Assembly: GCA_039105265.1 (NCBI GenBank)
Contig: JAPFFF010000009.1
Coordinates: 3,348,001-3,412,000 of the forward strand
Direction of reading: 5' to 3'
Length of the DNA stretch: 64,000 nucleotides
DNA from: Tritrichomonas musculus
Taxonomy: Eukaryota > Parabasalia > Tritrichomonadida > Tritrichomonadidae
Notes under the pieces: model-generated
Seen by the model: only the letters and a program-made list of their open reading frames with translations
Databases searched by the model: none
Told to the model about the DNA's origin: nothing
Translations under genes and position numbers: made by a program
In this document: positions 22,775 through 34,630 of the stretch, one piece after another
How positions within the stretch are numbered: position 1 is the first letter of the stretch
How the letters are laid out: every line of letters starts with the position of its first letter

Positions 22775-23434
22775 AATATATAAAAAATAATTATATCTGA
22801 AAATTGGTAAGTATATTCATCAAATTATATATTTAAATTAATTTTAATATATTTATATAATAATATATATTGACAACTAATGACAAATTTGGGCCAATTT
22901 TCTGAAAAATATTAAATAATAAGCTAATATATAAAATATCGTATTATTTGAATGAGGTTTATGAAATTTATTGAACATGTATTGAAAAAATTGAATAGAA
23001 TAAAAAAATTTAATTAGTTGAAAATAAATTGAAAGAAGATTATGGAGCAATAGTCAATGGAATAAAACAAAATAATAACATAAAATTATATAATAAAGGA
23101 TTCTTCATATAATTATAAAAAGATCTAAGATAGGGGCAATCTTTAATATACAATTTTTAATCAAAAAATTTTAAAAATATAAATATCTTAATAATAATTT
23201 GAATTATGCGTTTTTAATATAAAAATTCATAATAAATGCATAATTTAATATTAGATAAATGACATAAATCCATCTATACTTAAAAAATTGGTAATAATGT
23301 GGCTGATTAAAAAAGAATTTTTCTAAAGATCTATTAGATATTTCTTTTCAAAATTAACATATAATGATGTTCACAATTGCATCTTTTTATCTTATAAAGG
23401 ATTTAACAAAAAATCTCTTTTTTGAAATTTTAGT
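22775..23434. other. Gene-free AT-rich stretch
   Basis: No coding frame. GATAGGGGCAAT at 23129-23140 is the inverse of 19149-19160, so an older element may enclose the A/B/D nest, but no flanking duplication was seen. Confidence 0.45.
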
Positions 23435-23587
23435 CTACTCTGAATTTATAAGCTCAAAAGCTAATTTCGGCATACCTATTTGCTGAGCAATTTTGTATTT
23501 TTTATATATATAATCTACATGAGTTTCTTCTAACAGAGTAATTCCCTCGAAAATCGTTATAGAATTATTGGCATCGCATCTTTCATG
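23435..23587 (-). pseudogene. C-terminal fragment of an unrecognised gene
   Basis: About 50 codons on the minus strand read without stops and end in TAG. They show ordinary protein composition (for example ITIFEGITLLEETHVDYIYK and IAQQIGMPKLAFELINSE), unlike the AT-rich noise around them. The reading is lost where similarity to the 8602-8987 MITE begins, so the gene was probably truncated there. No family was recognised and no start exists in the window. Confidence 0.45.
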
Positions 23588-23592
23588 TATTT

Positions 23593-23672
23593 GTACGATT
23601 ACGTCTACTTGAAAATAATTAGAATACGACTTTTTTAGAAAAAGTTAATAAAAAGTTGAATTTTAAAAATAA
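23593..23672. mobile_element. Decayed fragment of the 8602-8987 MITE family
   Basis: The stretch from ACGATTACGTCTACTTGAAA through ATACGACTTTTTTAGA and AAGTTAATAAAAAGTTG matches the inverse of about 8810-8905 in the intact MITE with few changes. No terminal repeats are left. Confidence 0.65.
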
Positions 23673-24382
23673 GTATCAATTACGTTTAGATAGAAATTCA
23701 ATGGTTTTAATCATAAAAAAATATTCAAAAAAATGAAGGAAGGAGTGATATTTGAGTTAGGCCCGGAAAAGTTATCATTGTCAGAAAAAATTATCCAAAT
23801 TTTATCCTAAATTGAGAAGAGAAATTTATTCTAATACGTTATTGTTGATTCATAAAAAGTAAAAGAATCCAAAATTATCAAAATTATCAAAATTAAAAAA
23901 AAAAATAATTATATCAAATTTTAAAAGTTAAAAATTAGTTTATTTATCATGAGTTTAACCTATCATGGAAATAAAATAATGATCTTTTAGATAATATATT
24001 TATAAAATTTTCAAAAAAAAATTATCCTCTAATTATCAAAATTTGATCATTACCGAATGAATGCTATGAATATTTAAAAAAAAAAGAAAAAGAAAGAAAG
24101 AAAAAATCACTTCACATAAGAACAGTAATTATTGATGAAAAAATTGAGAAGTAGTTGATAGTAAATAACTATAGAAAATAATTATCGTATAATTTAAAAA
24201 GTTAATAATATTCAAATTTAATTCTTAGTGTCGATGAAACATTTTGAAATACTAGCAACTTTTTTTCATAAGAACTGCTTTCAAAATTTGAATATGCATT
24301 CATTTTGCTCTGAAACAAATTGACCTTCGAGTTTTGACCTTAATTTTATGAAAAAGCTTGTTAAAACTTTCACAACTTTAAG

Positions 24383-26034
24383 ATGATGAAATCAGTTCGT
24401 GCCAAACCATCAACTATGTATTTCAAAAACCAAAAAGGCAATTATCAATGTAGTATTTGTAAAAAAGAATATTCACAGCAGTCAAATTGTATAAAGCATA
24501 TACATAAACATGACTCTGAAATATCTAATACTAGCTTTTCAAACTTTCAATACAATGGAAATTATATACTAAAGCAAACTGAAAATTTATTACTTTGGAG
24601 ATCTGCTCATGGAATTGCTATGCAAGCTATCTGTGATCCACTCTTTAGGTCGTTATTTGCTCCACATGTTATACAAAGTGACAAAACAAACCAAAGAATA
24701 TCTAATAATATGTGCACGCAAATACTACATATGAATTTTCAGAAAACCAGTGAACAATATATATCGTTAATCTTAGATGGTGGCACAGTTGCGCATATTA
24801 AGTGGATAGCAATAGGCTATAATTATCGTTCTGGTGATAAAGTTCATTTTCAGGTTCTAGATGTGCGTGTTTTTCAAAAAAGCACAGCCTCAGATATCAA
24901 AAACCTTATTGATGGAATTTCCGAAAAAATCAAAAATGTATATAATGGGAGAGTTGTCTCCACTTGCACGGATAATGCCGCGAACTTCAAAAAGGCATTT
25001 TTATCAATCAACAGCGATGTTGATGAGCAAAATCCTGATGATTTCATTCCTCTCAATATTTTGAGGGTAAGTTGTGCCTGTCATACAGCACAACTTGCCC
25101 TCAAAGATTTATATTCTGTAGATCAAGGTTATAGGAATTTAATCGAGAATATGAAAACAATTCAATCAAAGATCACTTTTTTATCAAAAGCTGATATTGA
25201 TAGATTGAAAATTGGTTTTTATCCTCGCCTTCAGTCGCAGCGTTGGAATTCAGTTTACAACGTTTTATGTTACATAATAAATCATCTTGATGGAATTTCA
25301 CAGTTATTTCAGCAAGATGAAACTTTTTCGTTAAGAATGGACGAGCTTTGCCAGCTTCAAAAAGAACTGGCTCCTGTCTATGTGTTTACTTGTATGTGCG
25401 AGCCTGACAAAGCAAATCAAGCAACAGTTTTCATAGCATACAGAGCTCTCGAAGCAAGATATCAAGTTATTAATACATTTAGAGCTAAAAAGATTCTTGA
25501 ATTAATTCAAGTTCTGACCTCGAATTAGCACGGTTGTGCTTTTATACAACTAACGCAGGAATCCGAGAAAAGCAAGACAAGTATCCACATATTTCCCTAG
25601 CTAATATTACTAATGAAGAAGAAGCAAGACGGTGTCATGAGGAAACGAATTTCATAAAGAGTTTCAGAGAAATCATTTCCAAAGTGTGTAAAATTGTTGA
25701 AATGAATTTCGAAGTTATTTTTGACACTTTCCAATATTTACTTCAACATTATAAACCATCAAATGACAATGTTGAAGATTTTCCAAAGTTAATTGATTTG
25801 AATGAAACCTTTAAAAATTATGGAAAAGGTGAATTCGCTTATGTCAAATTATCACAATTCATTGAAATACTTCAAATTTTACCAGCTTCGGAAGCATCAG
25901 CCGAAAGAGTATTTGCAAGGATGCGTGATATTCATAGTACACTCCAAACAAATCAAAGCGCAGAAACTCTAAGAACAGAAATAATTTTGAGTTTTCACGC
26001 AGAAGAAGCTAGGAAATTAAGTATAATAGAATAA
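24383..26034 (+). pseudogene. hAT transposase gene with one frame break
   Basis: An N-terminal zinc finger of BED/C2H2 type (CSICKKEYSQQSNCIKHIHK, about 21-43) precedes an RNase H-like core: LILDGGTVAHIKWIA (first acidic site, about 131), STCTDNAANFKKAF (second, about 195), CACHTAQLALKD, and SQRWNSVYNVL. The family C-terminal dimerisation block LPASEASAERVFARMRDIHS lies near 25875-25945. The first frame ends at a TAG at 25526-25528; the same protein continues at once in another frame (DLELARLCFYTTNAGI) to 26034. A single indel near 25515 explains this. If the break is real, the copy is inactive; a sequencing error in otherwise intact DNA is a fair alternative. Confidence 0.85.
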
Positions 26035-27134
26035 CATTTTGCTTTATTTAAACTCTTTTGATTATTTATAATCTTATAATCTTATAAGATTAAAAAAAAT
26101 GTAAATATTATCATAAATACCTGCTCATATGTTTTTATAAACTTAATATAATGAGTTTCTTTTCAACGAAAGTTTCATATTATTATCGAAGTTTTAATTT
26201 ATTTTTGAAATCAAGTCATGATTATTTTTTCAAGAATACGATCACTTTTCCACACCTAACTTTGACCTAAAATGCCCAAAAGTTTTTTAAAAAAATTAAA
26301 ATATAATTTTTTTTTTTTTTTGGTCTTTCGGTCTTTCGTGTAAAGCTGATTTCAGATTATTCTGCTGAGACTTAAAATAATTCCCTAAAAATAAAGGTAT
26401 TTTAAAAATTTAAAATTATTAAAAAAATTAATTATATTTAAGCTTTACTAAAACAAATTTGTTTTGGCTCAATAAAAATATATTAGAATGAGAACAAATT
26501 CATTGCCTCTCACTTCATCAATTATTATATAAAAAAGAAAATAATTGAGTATACCTGATGGTAAAAAATCTATTGAAAATAATTATCGGAATTCTCAAAA
26601 AGTTTACATCTATCAAACTTTTAAAATGGCTTTTGAAAATTTATCAATTTTTTTCAATAATTATATAACAATCTCTTAAATAATATATATTTTTATATAA
26701 TAATTGATATGAATTTATTTCATATATTTATTTATGATTTATTAAATTTTAAAAAAACGTTTAGAATTTTTTTTTTACTAAACGAAATCGTTTTATCCTA
26801 AAAAATCACGGTCAATTCAAATTTAAAATCATGAAATATTACTCATTATTTTGTCACAAACAATTATAAAAATGAAAAATCACTTTTCATCTACAAAATT
26901 TGAATAAAGTTATTTCCAATCTTGACTTAATTAAAAAGGAAAACATTTTAACATTATATACAAAGATCAAAAAAGCTAATATTCCTAGCTTTTCTAATAA
27001 ATTTTTATATTTTATTTTCAAAATTTTTCATCTTTTTTTTCACGATCAAAAAAGGTTTATTGAACTATTTACAATATAGAAAAACATATATTTTCCAAAA
27101 AAAAAATTCTCAGAATCTTTAATACGTTAAAAAA
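26035..27134. other. Non-coding 3' part of the hAT element
   Basis: AT-rich, no frame. It lies between the transposase gene and the first nested insertion and should belong to the hAT element. Confidence 0.5.
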
Positions 27135-27142
27135 TTTTTTAT

Positions 27143-28094
27143 AAAAGGGGTCGACTCTCTCAAATTTTTTTTGATTGAAAAATAATAATATCCTAAAAAT
27201 TAGATATTCTTTTTAATTAATAAATTTTTATATCAATATTAGATATAATTAATATTCATTTATTATATCTTATAAATTAAAAAAATCATTATTTATTCCA
27301 TAAATCATTAAAAAAAGTGTTTTTATTACGCTACTTGAGGTTATTTCTTAAATGATTTATTATTTACATTATTTATATATAGCTTTGAAATATAATAATA
27401 ATTTTTAATATACTATATTATTGATATTCAAGAAATTATTGTTTTTTATAAATAAAAATTTTGAATTAATAATTGAATAAAATACTAGTTTTTGAAAAAA
27501 TTATTTTGATAACATCAAAATTTTGAAAATATATTTTTTTTATTAACAAATACTTATTTATTTGATAAAATATTAGTAATATCCTCATATTAATGATAAT
27601 ATATTTATTATATATATTATAAATCACATTTATATTATTATAAAATATATTTTTACATTTTATCACAGTTTATTTGTATATTACAATTGAGAATTAATTA
27701 TAATAACGTATTAATTCAATTTTATTTTTAATAAATAATATTATCTTATATGATATTCAATTAATTACTTTTTAATTAATTCAAAATATGTAAATAAAAT
27801 TATGAAAAAAGAATATATGATATGAAGGTTATAAAATATTTATATATTTGGATATTTACAAATTCCCAAAATCTCTTTGAATGGTGGAAATTAGATAAGA
27901 ACTCAAAAATATTTTCCCCTTTCAAAAGTTAAACTTTTTCTGTTTTTATTTTTTTTAGTGAAATATCTCTATTTTGGCTAATAGAATCGGCTTCATATTT
28001 TAAATTGCATCATAATATTGATAATGTTAATATTATTTATTATTAATATTTTATAATTTTAGAATATGATAACCGCCAAACGTCGAACCCTTTT
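27143..28094. mobile_element. 952-bp non-autonomous element, copy 1
   Basis: Ends are AAAAGGGGTCGACTC and an imperfect inverse (GTCGAACCCTTTT). The 8-mer TTTTTTAT flanks both ends (27135-27142 and 28095-28102). It is in direct orientation with, and estimated at over 90 percent identity to, copy 2 at 38991-39943. No coding frame longer than noise. An 8-bp duplication suggests hAT-type mobilisation; TIRs of about 12 bp fit that. Confidence 0.85.
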
Positions 28095-28123
28095 TTTTTT
28101 ATTTTAAACGAAATAATATTATC

Positions 28124-31100
28124 GGAAAATCTTCACTTTTTCCCACTTTTTCAAAAAAAAAGTTGATTTTTTTCTGAAAACATTTTTTATTATGCATTTT
28201 TTTCAAAAAAAAAATAAAGTTATGCATTTTTTTAAAAAATTTAAAAAAATAGTTGAAAAATTTGGTTAGGCAATTTAGGTATTCATGGAGGAAAAATCCC
28301 CAAAAAATATATATTGATCACTGTATGATGAAAGTTATAATGGCATAAATTTTATTCGAAAATTTCATTTCCACTCAAGATATCTAATTTGATTTCGATA
28401 AAGAGTTTCAATAAAAAGCTACAAAAGTATGCAAACAATGCACAATCGTATTTCAATTCACTATTTATACTCTTATTAATCAATTCTTAAATTTGATAAT
28501 TATCAATTTATTTCGAATATTCGATATTTTTATTACTCTGTTTAAGTAATCCACTTTTCCGTTATATATAAGATTTTTTATCATATTTTACATACAATAA
28601 CTCCAGTAAATAATATGAATTGCATTTTAAAATTTTTATATTTATCAATGATATCCAAAAATCCTCATAGATAATATACATAAATTTGTATTAAATATAT
28701 ATTAAATTAAATGTATATTTATGTTATACTGCTTATACTTCTTTATTTTCTTTTTTCATCGAGGAAAATCCGATAATTATTCATAAATATAAACGTATTA
28801 TCAAACGTGCATTATGTAAAAAATCAAATATTTCTAAAATATGATGAGGAAAATAATATTAATTTTATGAAAAATGTAATTATTAAATTAAACTTTTCAT
28901 TTTACGCAGAAAATAAACAGATTTAAATAAAAAAGTATAAATTAAAAATGATTTTTTAAAAAATGCTTTTTATTCATTATTTGCTCATTATGAATAAATT
29001 AATTATGATGATGACAATTGCAAAAAAGATGATAACTGAAGAGACGAAGAGGGAAAAAATGATGATGAAGATAGCGAAGAAAAAGAAGAAGAAAAAGAAG
29101 AAGACGATGGTGAAGAAGAAGAAGAAGACGACGATGATTGCATTGAAGAAGAAGAAGAAGAAGAAGAAGAAGACGATGGTGATTGCATTGAAGATGATGA
29201 TGAAGAAGAAGACGATGATGATTGCATTGAAGAAGAAGAAGATGATGAAGATGGAGAAGAAGAAGAAGAAGACGATGATTGCATTGAAGAAGAAGAAGAT
29301 GATGATGAAGATGGAGAAGAAGAAGAAGAAGACGATGATTGCATTGAAGAAGAAGAAGATGATGATGAAGATGGAGAAGAAGAAGAAGAAGACGATGGTG
29401 ATTGCATTGAAGATGATGAAGAAGAAGAAGACGATGATGAAGATGGAGAAGAAGAAGAAGAAGACGATGGTGATGATGATGAAGAAGAAGACGATGGTGA
29501 TGATGGTGAAGAAGAAGACGATGGTGAAGAAGAAGACGATGGTGATGATGATGAAGAAGAAGACGATGGTGATGATGGTGAAGAAGAAGACGATGGTGAA
29601 GAAGAAGACGATGGTGATGATGGTGAAGAAGAAGACGATGGTGATGATGATGAAGAAGAAGACGATGGTGAAGAAGAAGACGATGAAGATAATGAAGACG
29701 ATGAAGATGATGAAGAAGAAGACGATGGTGATGATGGTGAAGAAGAAGACGATGGTGATGATGGTGAAGAAGAAGACGATGGTGAAGAAGAAGACGATGA
29801 AGATAATGAAGACGATGAAGATGATGAAGAAGAAGACGATGGTGATGATGGTGAAGAAGAAGACGATGGTGATGATGGTGAAGAAGAAGACGATGGTGAT
29901 GATGATGAAGAAGAAGACGATGGTGAAGAAGAAGACGATGAAGATAATGAAGACGATGAAGATGATGAAGAAGAAGACGATGGTGATGATGGTGAAGAAG
30001 AAGACGATGGTGATGATGGTGAAGAAGAAGACGATGGTGAAGAAGAAGACGATGGTGATGATGGTGAAGAAGAAGACGATGGTGATGATGGTGAAGAAGA
30101 AGACGATGGTGATGATGATGAAGAAGAAGACGATGAAGATAATGAAGACGATGAAGATGATGAAGAAGAAGACGATGGTGATGATGGTGAAGAAGAAGAC
30201 GATGGTGATGATGGTGAAGAAGAAGACGATGGTGAAGAAGAAGACGATGAAGATAATGAAGACGATGAAGATGATGAAGAAGAAGACGATGGTGATGATG
30301 GTGAAGAAGAAGACGATGGTGATGATGGTGAAGAAGAAGACGATGGTGATGATGATGAAGAAGAAGACGATGGTGAAGAAGAAGACGATGAAGATAATGA
30401 AGACGATGAAGATGATGAAGAAGAAGACGATGGTGATGATGGTGAAGAAGAAGACGATGGTGATGATGGTGAAGAAGAAGACGATGGTGATGATGGTGAA
30501 GAAGAAGACGATGGTGATGATGATGAAGAAGAAGACGATGGTGAAGAAGAAGACGATGAAGATAATGAAGACGATGAAGATGATGAAGAAGAAGACGAAG
30601 AAGAAGACGATGCTGATGATGAAGATGGAGAAGAAGAAGACGATGCTGATTATGAAGACGATGAAGATGAAGAAGAAGACGAAGAAGAATACGATGATGA
30701 TGATGAAGATGGAGAAGAAGACAATGAAAAAACGATGATGATGATGATGATGATGATGAATACGATAAAAAAGACGATGATGATGATATGGAGAAGAAGA
30801 AGAATAAGACAATGATGATGGTGGAGAAGGAGAAGAAGAAGAAGACGATAATGGTGATGATGATGGAGGAGAAAAAGAAGACGATAATAATGATGATGAA
30901 GATGGAGAAGAAGAAGAAGAAGAAGACGATGCTGATGATGAAGATGGAGAAGAAGAAGAATAAGACAATGATGATGGTGGAGAAGGAGAAGAAGAAGAAG
31001 ACGATAATGGTGATGATGATGGAGGAGAAAAAGAAGACGATAATAATGATGATGAAGAAAAATATGATGAAGATGATGGAGAAGAAGAAGAAGAAGAAGA

Positions 31101-31718
31101 TAGTAGAGAAGAAGAAGAAGATGATAATGATTGCATTGAAGAAAATGATGATGATGATGAAGAGGAAGAAGAAGAAAAAAAGGATTAGAAGAAGATGATT
31201 GAAATGAAAAAGAATACGATGGCAAAAGAGGAGAAAGAAAGATAATGATGATGACTATACTGATAAAGAAGAAAATAAAGAAATTTGGCAATGATAATAA
31301 CTATTTAAGTATTTTTATGACACTTTGATTGTTATTATTAGCGCTTGAGATTGTTAACAGAGTTATTCAAGATATTAATCTGCAATTATGTATTTGCTTC
31401 AAAATATATATAGCATTTTTATGTGATAAATTGATTTAAATTATCTATTTTAAAATATTTAAGATGGTATTGTTATCAATATATAGAGCATTTTGATATA
31501 AAAATGGCAATATCATACTGGCTGAAATGTGAGGTGAAAATATTATCGAAAATGTAAGGGTGAATGTTTGATTATCATATTTTAAATAAATATAGTAATA
31601 TATCATTATGCTAATGTATATATACTTTACAATTATCCTATAAATGAATGAGATATTGATCCAAAACTGAATATAGATGCACAAAAATATTTTTATAAAA
31701 GCAATCTAGGCTTTTGCA
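28124..31718. repeat. Left inverted arm (3.6 kb)
   Basis: It contains 840 bases of AT-rich DNA, then the GAA/GAY tract, then about 530 bases of AT-rich DNA. It matches the right arm in inverse orientation from about 28132 to 31718; the length difference of about 750 bases comes from the repeat tract. Confidence 0.85.
29041..31190 (+). repeat. GAA/GAC/GAT/GGT codon-like repeat tract, left arm
   Basis: A purine-rich tract with higher-order units such as GAAGAAGAAGACGATGGTGA. On the plus strand one frame reads as an E/D/G-rich acidic chain with recurring DDCIEEEE for nearly 600 codons. That frame has no ATG before about 30730 and is closed by TGA just upstream (about 29038). The ATG-started frame encodes only K/M/T and the opposite strand only S/F/I. 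The period-3 structure suggests a former acidic coding repeat; I do not call a gene. Confidence 0.75.
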
Positions 31719-32110
31719 TTTCTATTGAGAAAAAAAATGAATAACAGATAAGGGGATATCAGGTATGTTTTAATACAAATGAATTTGATATCAACAGTGC
31801 CAAATTCACACAATATCTACATATTTAGCATAGTTGACACCATTGACAATATGTCAGGTTACATACTAGGTATACTACTAAACTACTATAGATAATTTAC
31901 TAATTATTAGTAAATATTCATATTTAATTGTTATATTGGGAGTTACCATCAATTAATGTCCTATAATAGCCTAAAAAATCTCCTTTCTTATATTATAAAT
32001 ATATTTATTGATCAAATACTTTGTATTTAGTTTTATTCATGCAATCACTAATGATATAAGATTTAATGAATATTCGAGACAATCACAAATAGACCTCTAT
32101 TTTGTTAGTA
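31719..32110. other. Left part of the centre between the inverted arms
   Basis: Unique AT-rich sequence without a coding frame, ending at the TA of the Tc1-type insertion. Confidence 0.5.
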
Positions 32111-33602
32111 AACTGAAATTGGAAAGTCAGTAGCACGATAAGATTCAATTTTTTTTTAATTCAATATATTTTTTATAAAACATTTTTAAAAAGTGAAAAT
32201 AATTGCTACTGAGATTCCGGTCCCTTCAAAAAGTTAAATTCTATAAAAATTTTTTATTCATTTATTTTTTTCTTTATGAATAAATCAACTTCATTTAAAA
32301 TGTATCCATCTTTTTTTAATTCATCAAAAAGAACTTCGATTTCTTCTTTTGTGATATCATTATTCAACCCTCTAGTAATTTGGCGTTGAATGCAATGGCC
32401 ATGATTTTGGAGACACAAATAACATCGACGTGCAAATGATCGGCATAAGTTGTTTATAGTTTCCAATTTTATTGAATTCCAGGCACATTTAATAGAATCA
32501 ATAAGTTCTTCTTTGTTATTAGGGTGATAGAATGAAATGATATCGTCCATTATGGACCATATCATTTCAATCACATTTAAATCAGGTGAATTTGGTGGCC
32601 AATTGGCCACCAGATCACAAACATCTGTTATTGTTTCAATTGATGTCTTTGCAGTATGTGGCCGAGCTCCGTCTTGCTGGAAGGCAAAATCTCCGTTATA
32701 AAAAGTTTCAGCATCTTCTAAAAACGAGTTATCAATTAGCATTTCTTGGTAGTTTTTAGCATTTTCTGTTGAATCATAAATATATATATGAGGTTTGTAA
32801 TCAGGGCCTATTAAACCCCAGGCCATCACAGAGATTGAGTATTTTGCTTGTTGGATAATAGCATTTTGATTGTGCTCTTTCCTTTTCCTCCAGACCCACC
32901 TTTTGTCGCTACCAAGTCCAAATCTGGACTCATCTGAGAATCCTATGTTTGGCAGATCATCTAAATGAATGAGCACTGAGTAGCAAAAGTTCATTCTTTT
33001 TTCAATTTGAATCTCTGTAAGCAATGGTTCTTTTATGGGTGGTAAAAATTTGAATCCTTCTTCTCCTCTTATTTCATTAATAACTGTCGGTGATATATCG
33101 ATTCCAATTGAATCAATAATTTGATGGTGTAGATCAGTACCTGATATGTATGGATTTTGATGAGTTTGTTGAACAATAAAAGATGAAACGGTTTTGGTTT
33201 TCTTGGTTGGTCTTCCAATTTTACTTTGCTCGGGTGCACTTCCAAAAGTCTTGAGAGATTTTCTTACATCGCATATAATGTTTGGAACACAGTGCATCAT
33301 CTGTTGGATTTCTCTTGATTTGAAACCAAGTTTTATTAGCTCTGCAATTTGTTCATTTCTCGTAAGACCAGAACAAAAAATGTTTCCAATGTTTTTGCAA
33401 TTCATAAAAAAATAATGAAGAAAATTTATAAAAATTTTCAATTAAAAATTTCTTCTCAAATCAATGATTTAAAGTATTCAAATAAACTGAAAAATATCTC
33501 AAATAAACTGTTGAAATCTCATATCAACTTTTTAAATAAAAACACATTTATCATCAACTTTTTGAATGAAAGTGAAATGCTACTGACTTTCCGTTTTCAG
33601 TT
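32111..33602. mobile_element. Tc1-type transposon, 1492 bp, TA-flanked
   Basis: The left end starts AACTGAAATTGGAAAGTCAG and continues TAGCA; the right end is its inverse with two changes. TA flanks both ends. It encodes one transposase on the minus strand. An internal GCTACTGAGATTCCGG near 32203 resembles the inner TIR in inverse orientation, possibly a second binding site. Confidence 0.88.
32254..33405 (-). CDS. Tc1-like transposase, apparently intact
   Basis: A 383-residue transposase that would cut and rejoin the element ends at TA sites. The paired HTH region lies in the first 110 residues (LTRNEQIAELIKLGFKSREI, then GRPTKKTK, the usual GRPR-like hook). The DDE core shows FSDESRFGLG (first Asp), FQQDGARPHTA (second Asp) and WPPNSPDLNVIEMIW with the final Glu. 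The frame opens 12 codons upstream at a TTG; the first ATG (complement of 33403-33405, peptide MNCKNIGN) is the likely start. With matching TIRs and TA flanks, this is the best candidate for a recently active element in the window. The insertion sits in the centre of the long-arm element. Confidence 0.87.
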   Translation of the reverse strand: MNCKNIGNIFCSGLTRNEQIAELIKLGFKSREIQQMMHCVPNIICDVRKSLKTFGSAPEQSKIGRPTKKTKTVSSFIVQQTHQNPYISGTDLHHQIIDSIGIDISPTVINEIRGEEGFKFLPPIKEPLLTEIQIEKRMNFCYSVLIHLDDLPNIGFSDESRFGLGSDKRWVWRKRKEHNQNAIIQQAKYSISVMAWGLIGPDYKPHIYIYDSTENAKNYQEMLIDNSFLEDAETFYNGDFAFQQDGARPHTAKTSIETITDVCDLVANWPPNSPDLNVIEMIWSIMDDIISFYHPNNKEELIDSIKCAWNSIKLETINNLCRSFARRCYLCLQNHGHCIQRQITRGLNNDITKEEIEVLFDELKKDGYILNEVDLFIKKKINE

Positions 33603-33790
33603 TATTTATCCTGGAAGAATACAAAAATATTTATCTTTTATTTATCTTTTTTAATATTTATTATAATTTCATTTTTGCTAAAAGTATAATAAGTAGTATA
33701 CCTTAGGCTGTTGTTCCTAAACTGCCACCTAGACCTAACCGCACCAACGATATCACTGTGTTTTCTACAAAAAAAAAAACTCTAACTTTT

Positions 33791-34345
33791 CTAGTCATCA
33801 TAAATAATCTCATTATCTTCATTATCAACCATTTCAATACCTTTATCAAGCATAGCACTTGCTATGGTAAGTTGAGTTATGTTTTCATTAATTTGTGTAT
33901 ATGAACTAGTGAATAGAAAGGCCTCATTATTAAGATAAATTGTTGAAGAAAGTTATAGTATACATAATTTTAGGATTTTTAGCATCATCACATTCAACAT
34001 AAACATGTACTCTCTTTTCAGAAGTTTTGTTTTGATATGTTTCAGTATATGGATAGAATAAATTAGCATAATATTTATTAATTTATTATGTACACTATAA
34101 CTTTCCAACATTGACCGAACATGTGATAAATCAACATTCTATTAAATTTGGGTTGACAAGTTCATTTTTCTCTTCGAGAGCAGCAATTCTGGCTTCAAAA
34201 ACGGCTATCGTAGTTTTTAAACTCGTATTCTCAGCCTCAAATGTCTCAATTCTGCCTTTAAGTATATCTAAAGCCCCATTGTTTCATCAATAGTGAGACA
34301 AGTATTCAATATTTTTGCTATCTCTTCGTCGTTAGCATTTGAGTT
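33791..34345 (-). pseudogene. Decayed coding remnant, coiled-coil, unrecognised
   Basis: Minus-strand segments read as protein but not as one frame. One is a heptad-like coiled coil (34145-34345; for example LKGRIETFEAENTSLKTTIA). Another contains EKRVHVYVECDDAKNPKIMY (about 33955-34075), and the last ends IEMVDNEDNEIIYDD before a stop at 33791. Codon-like composition sets these apart from the AT-rich surroundings. They may be cargo of the long-arm element. The family is unknown, and it is broken in more than one place. Confidence 0.45.
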
Positions 34346-34630
34346 TTCTTCAATATGATCGTTTATAAATCATAGCATCTCGTAAATATACTGACTCACA
34401 GATATAAACATATATCTTCCACACAAGCCAAAGAGATTTTATTCAGGGTCCTATCTTTGAGGACTTCATTTGCTTGTAGAAATTATATATATCTCCTTCA
34501 ATCTATATAAATACTGAAGTTTAGTATTAATATCAGTGGATCTTGCAGGTTTTATTTTTATATCAAAAAATAATTAAGATTTTAATATGATATATTGGTA
34601 CATGAAATCAAATAGTCTTATATAAGTGCT

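Noticed and set aside
26247-26268. ACTTTTCCACACCTAAC as a possible right end of the hAT element
   Set aside because: It resembles the left TIR imperfectly and no matching flanking duplication follows. The perfect 20-base inverse with the 9-mer duplication at 38917-38945 is the better right end.
28963-30738. Long ATG-started frame of K/M/T residues on the plus strand (and its counterpart at 35607-36638 minus)
   Set aside because: It is a frame of the GAA/GAY repeat with only three or four residue types. No protein-like composition exists outside the tract.
28977-31136. Serine- and F/I-rich frames on the opposite strand of the repeat tract
   Set aside because: Complement of the same trinucleotide repeats; composition is dictated by the repeat.
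31445-31684. 79-codon frame present in both inverted arms
   Set aside because: AT-driven I/Y/F-rich frame; its identity in both arms follows from the arm duplication and is not evidence of selection.
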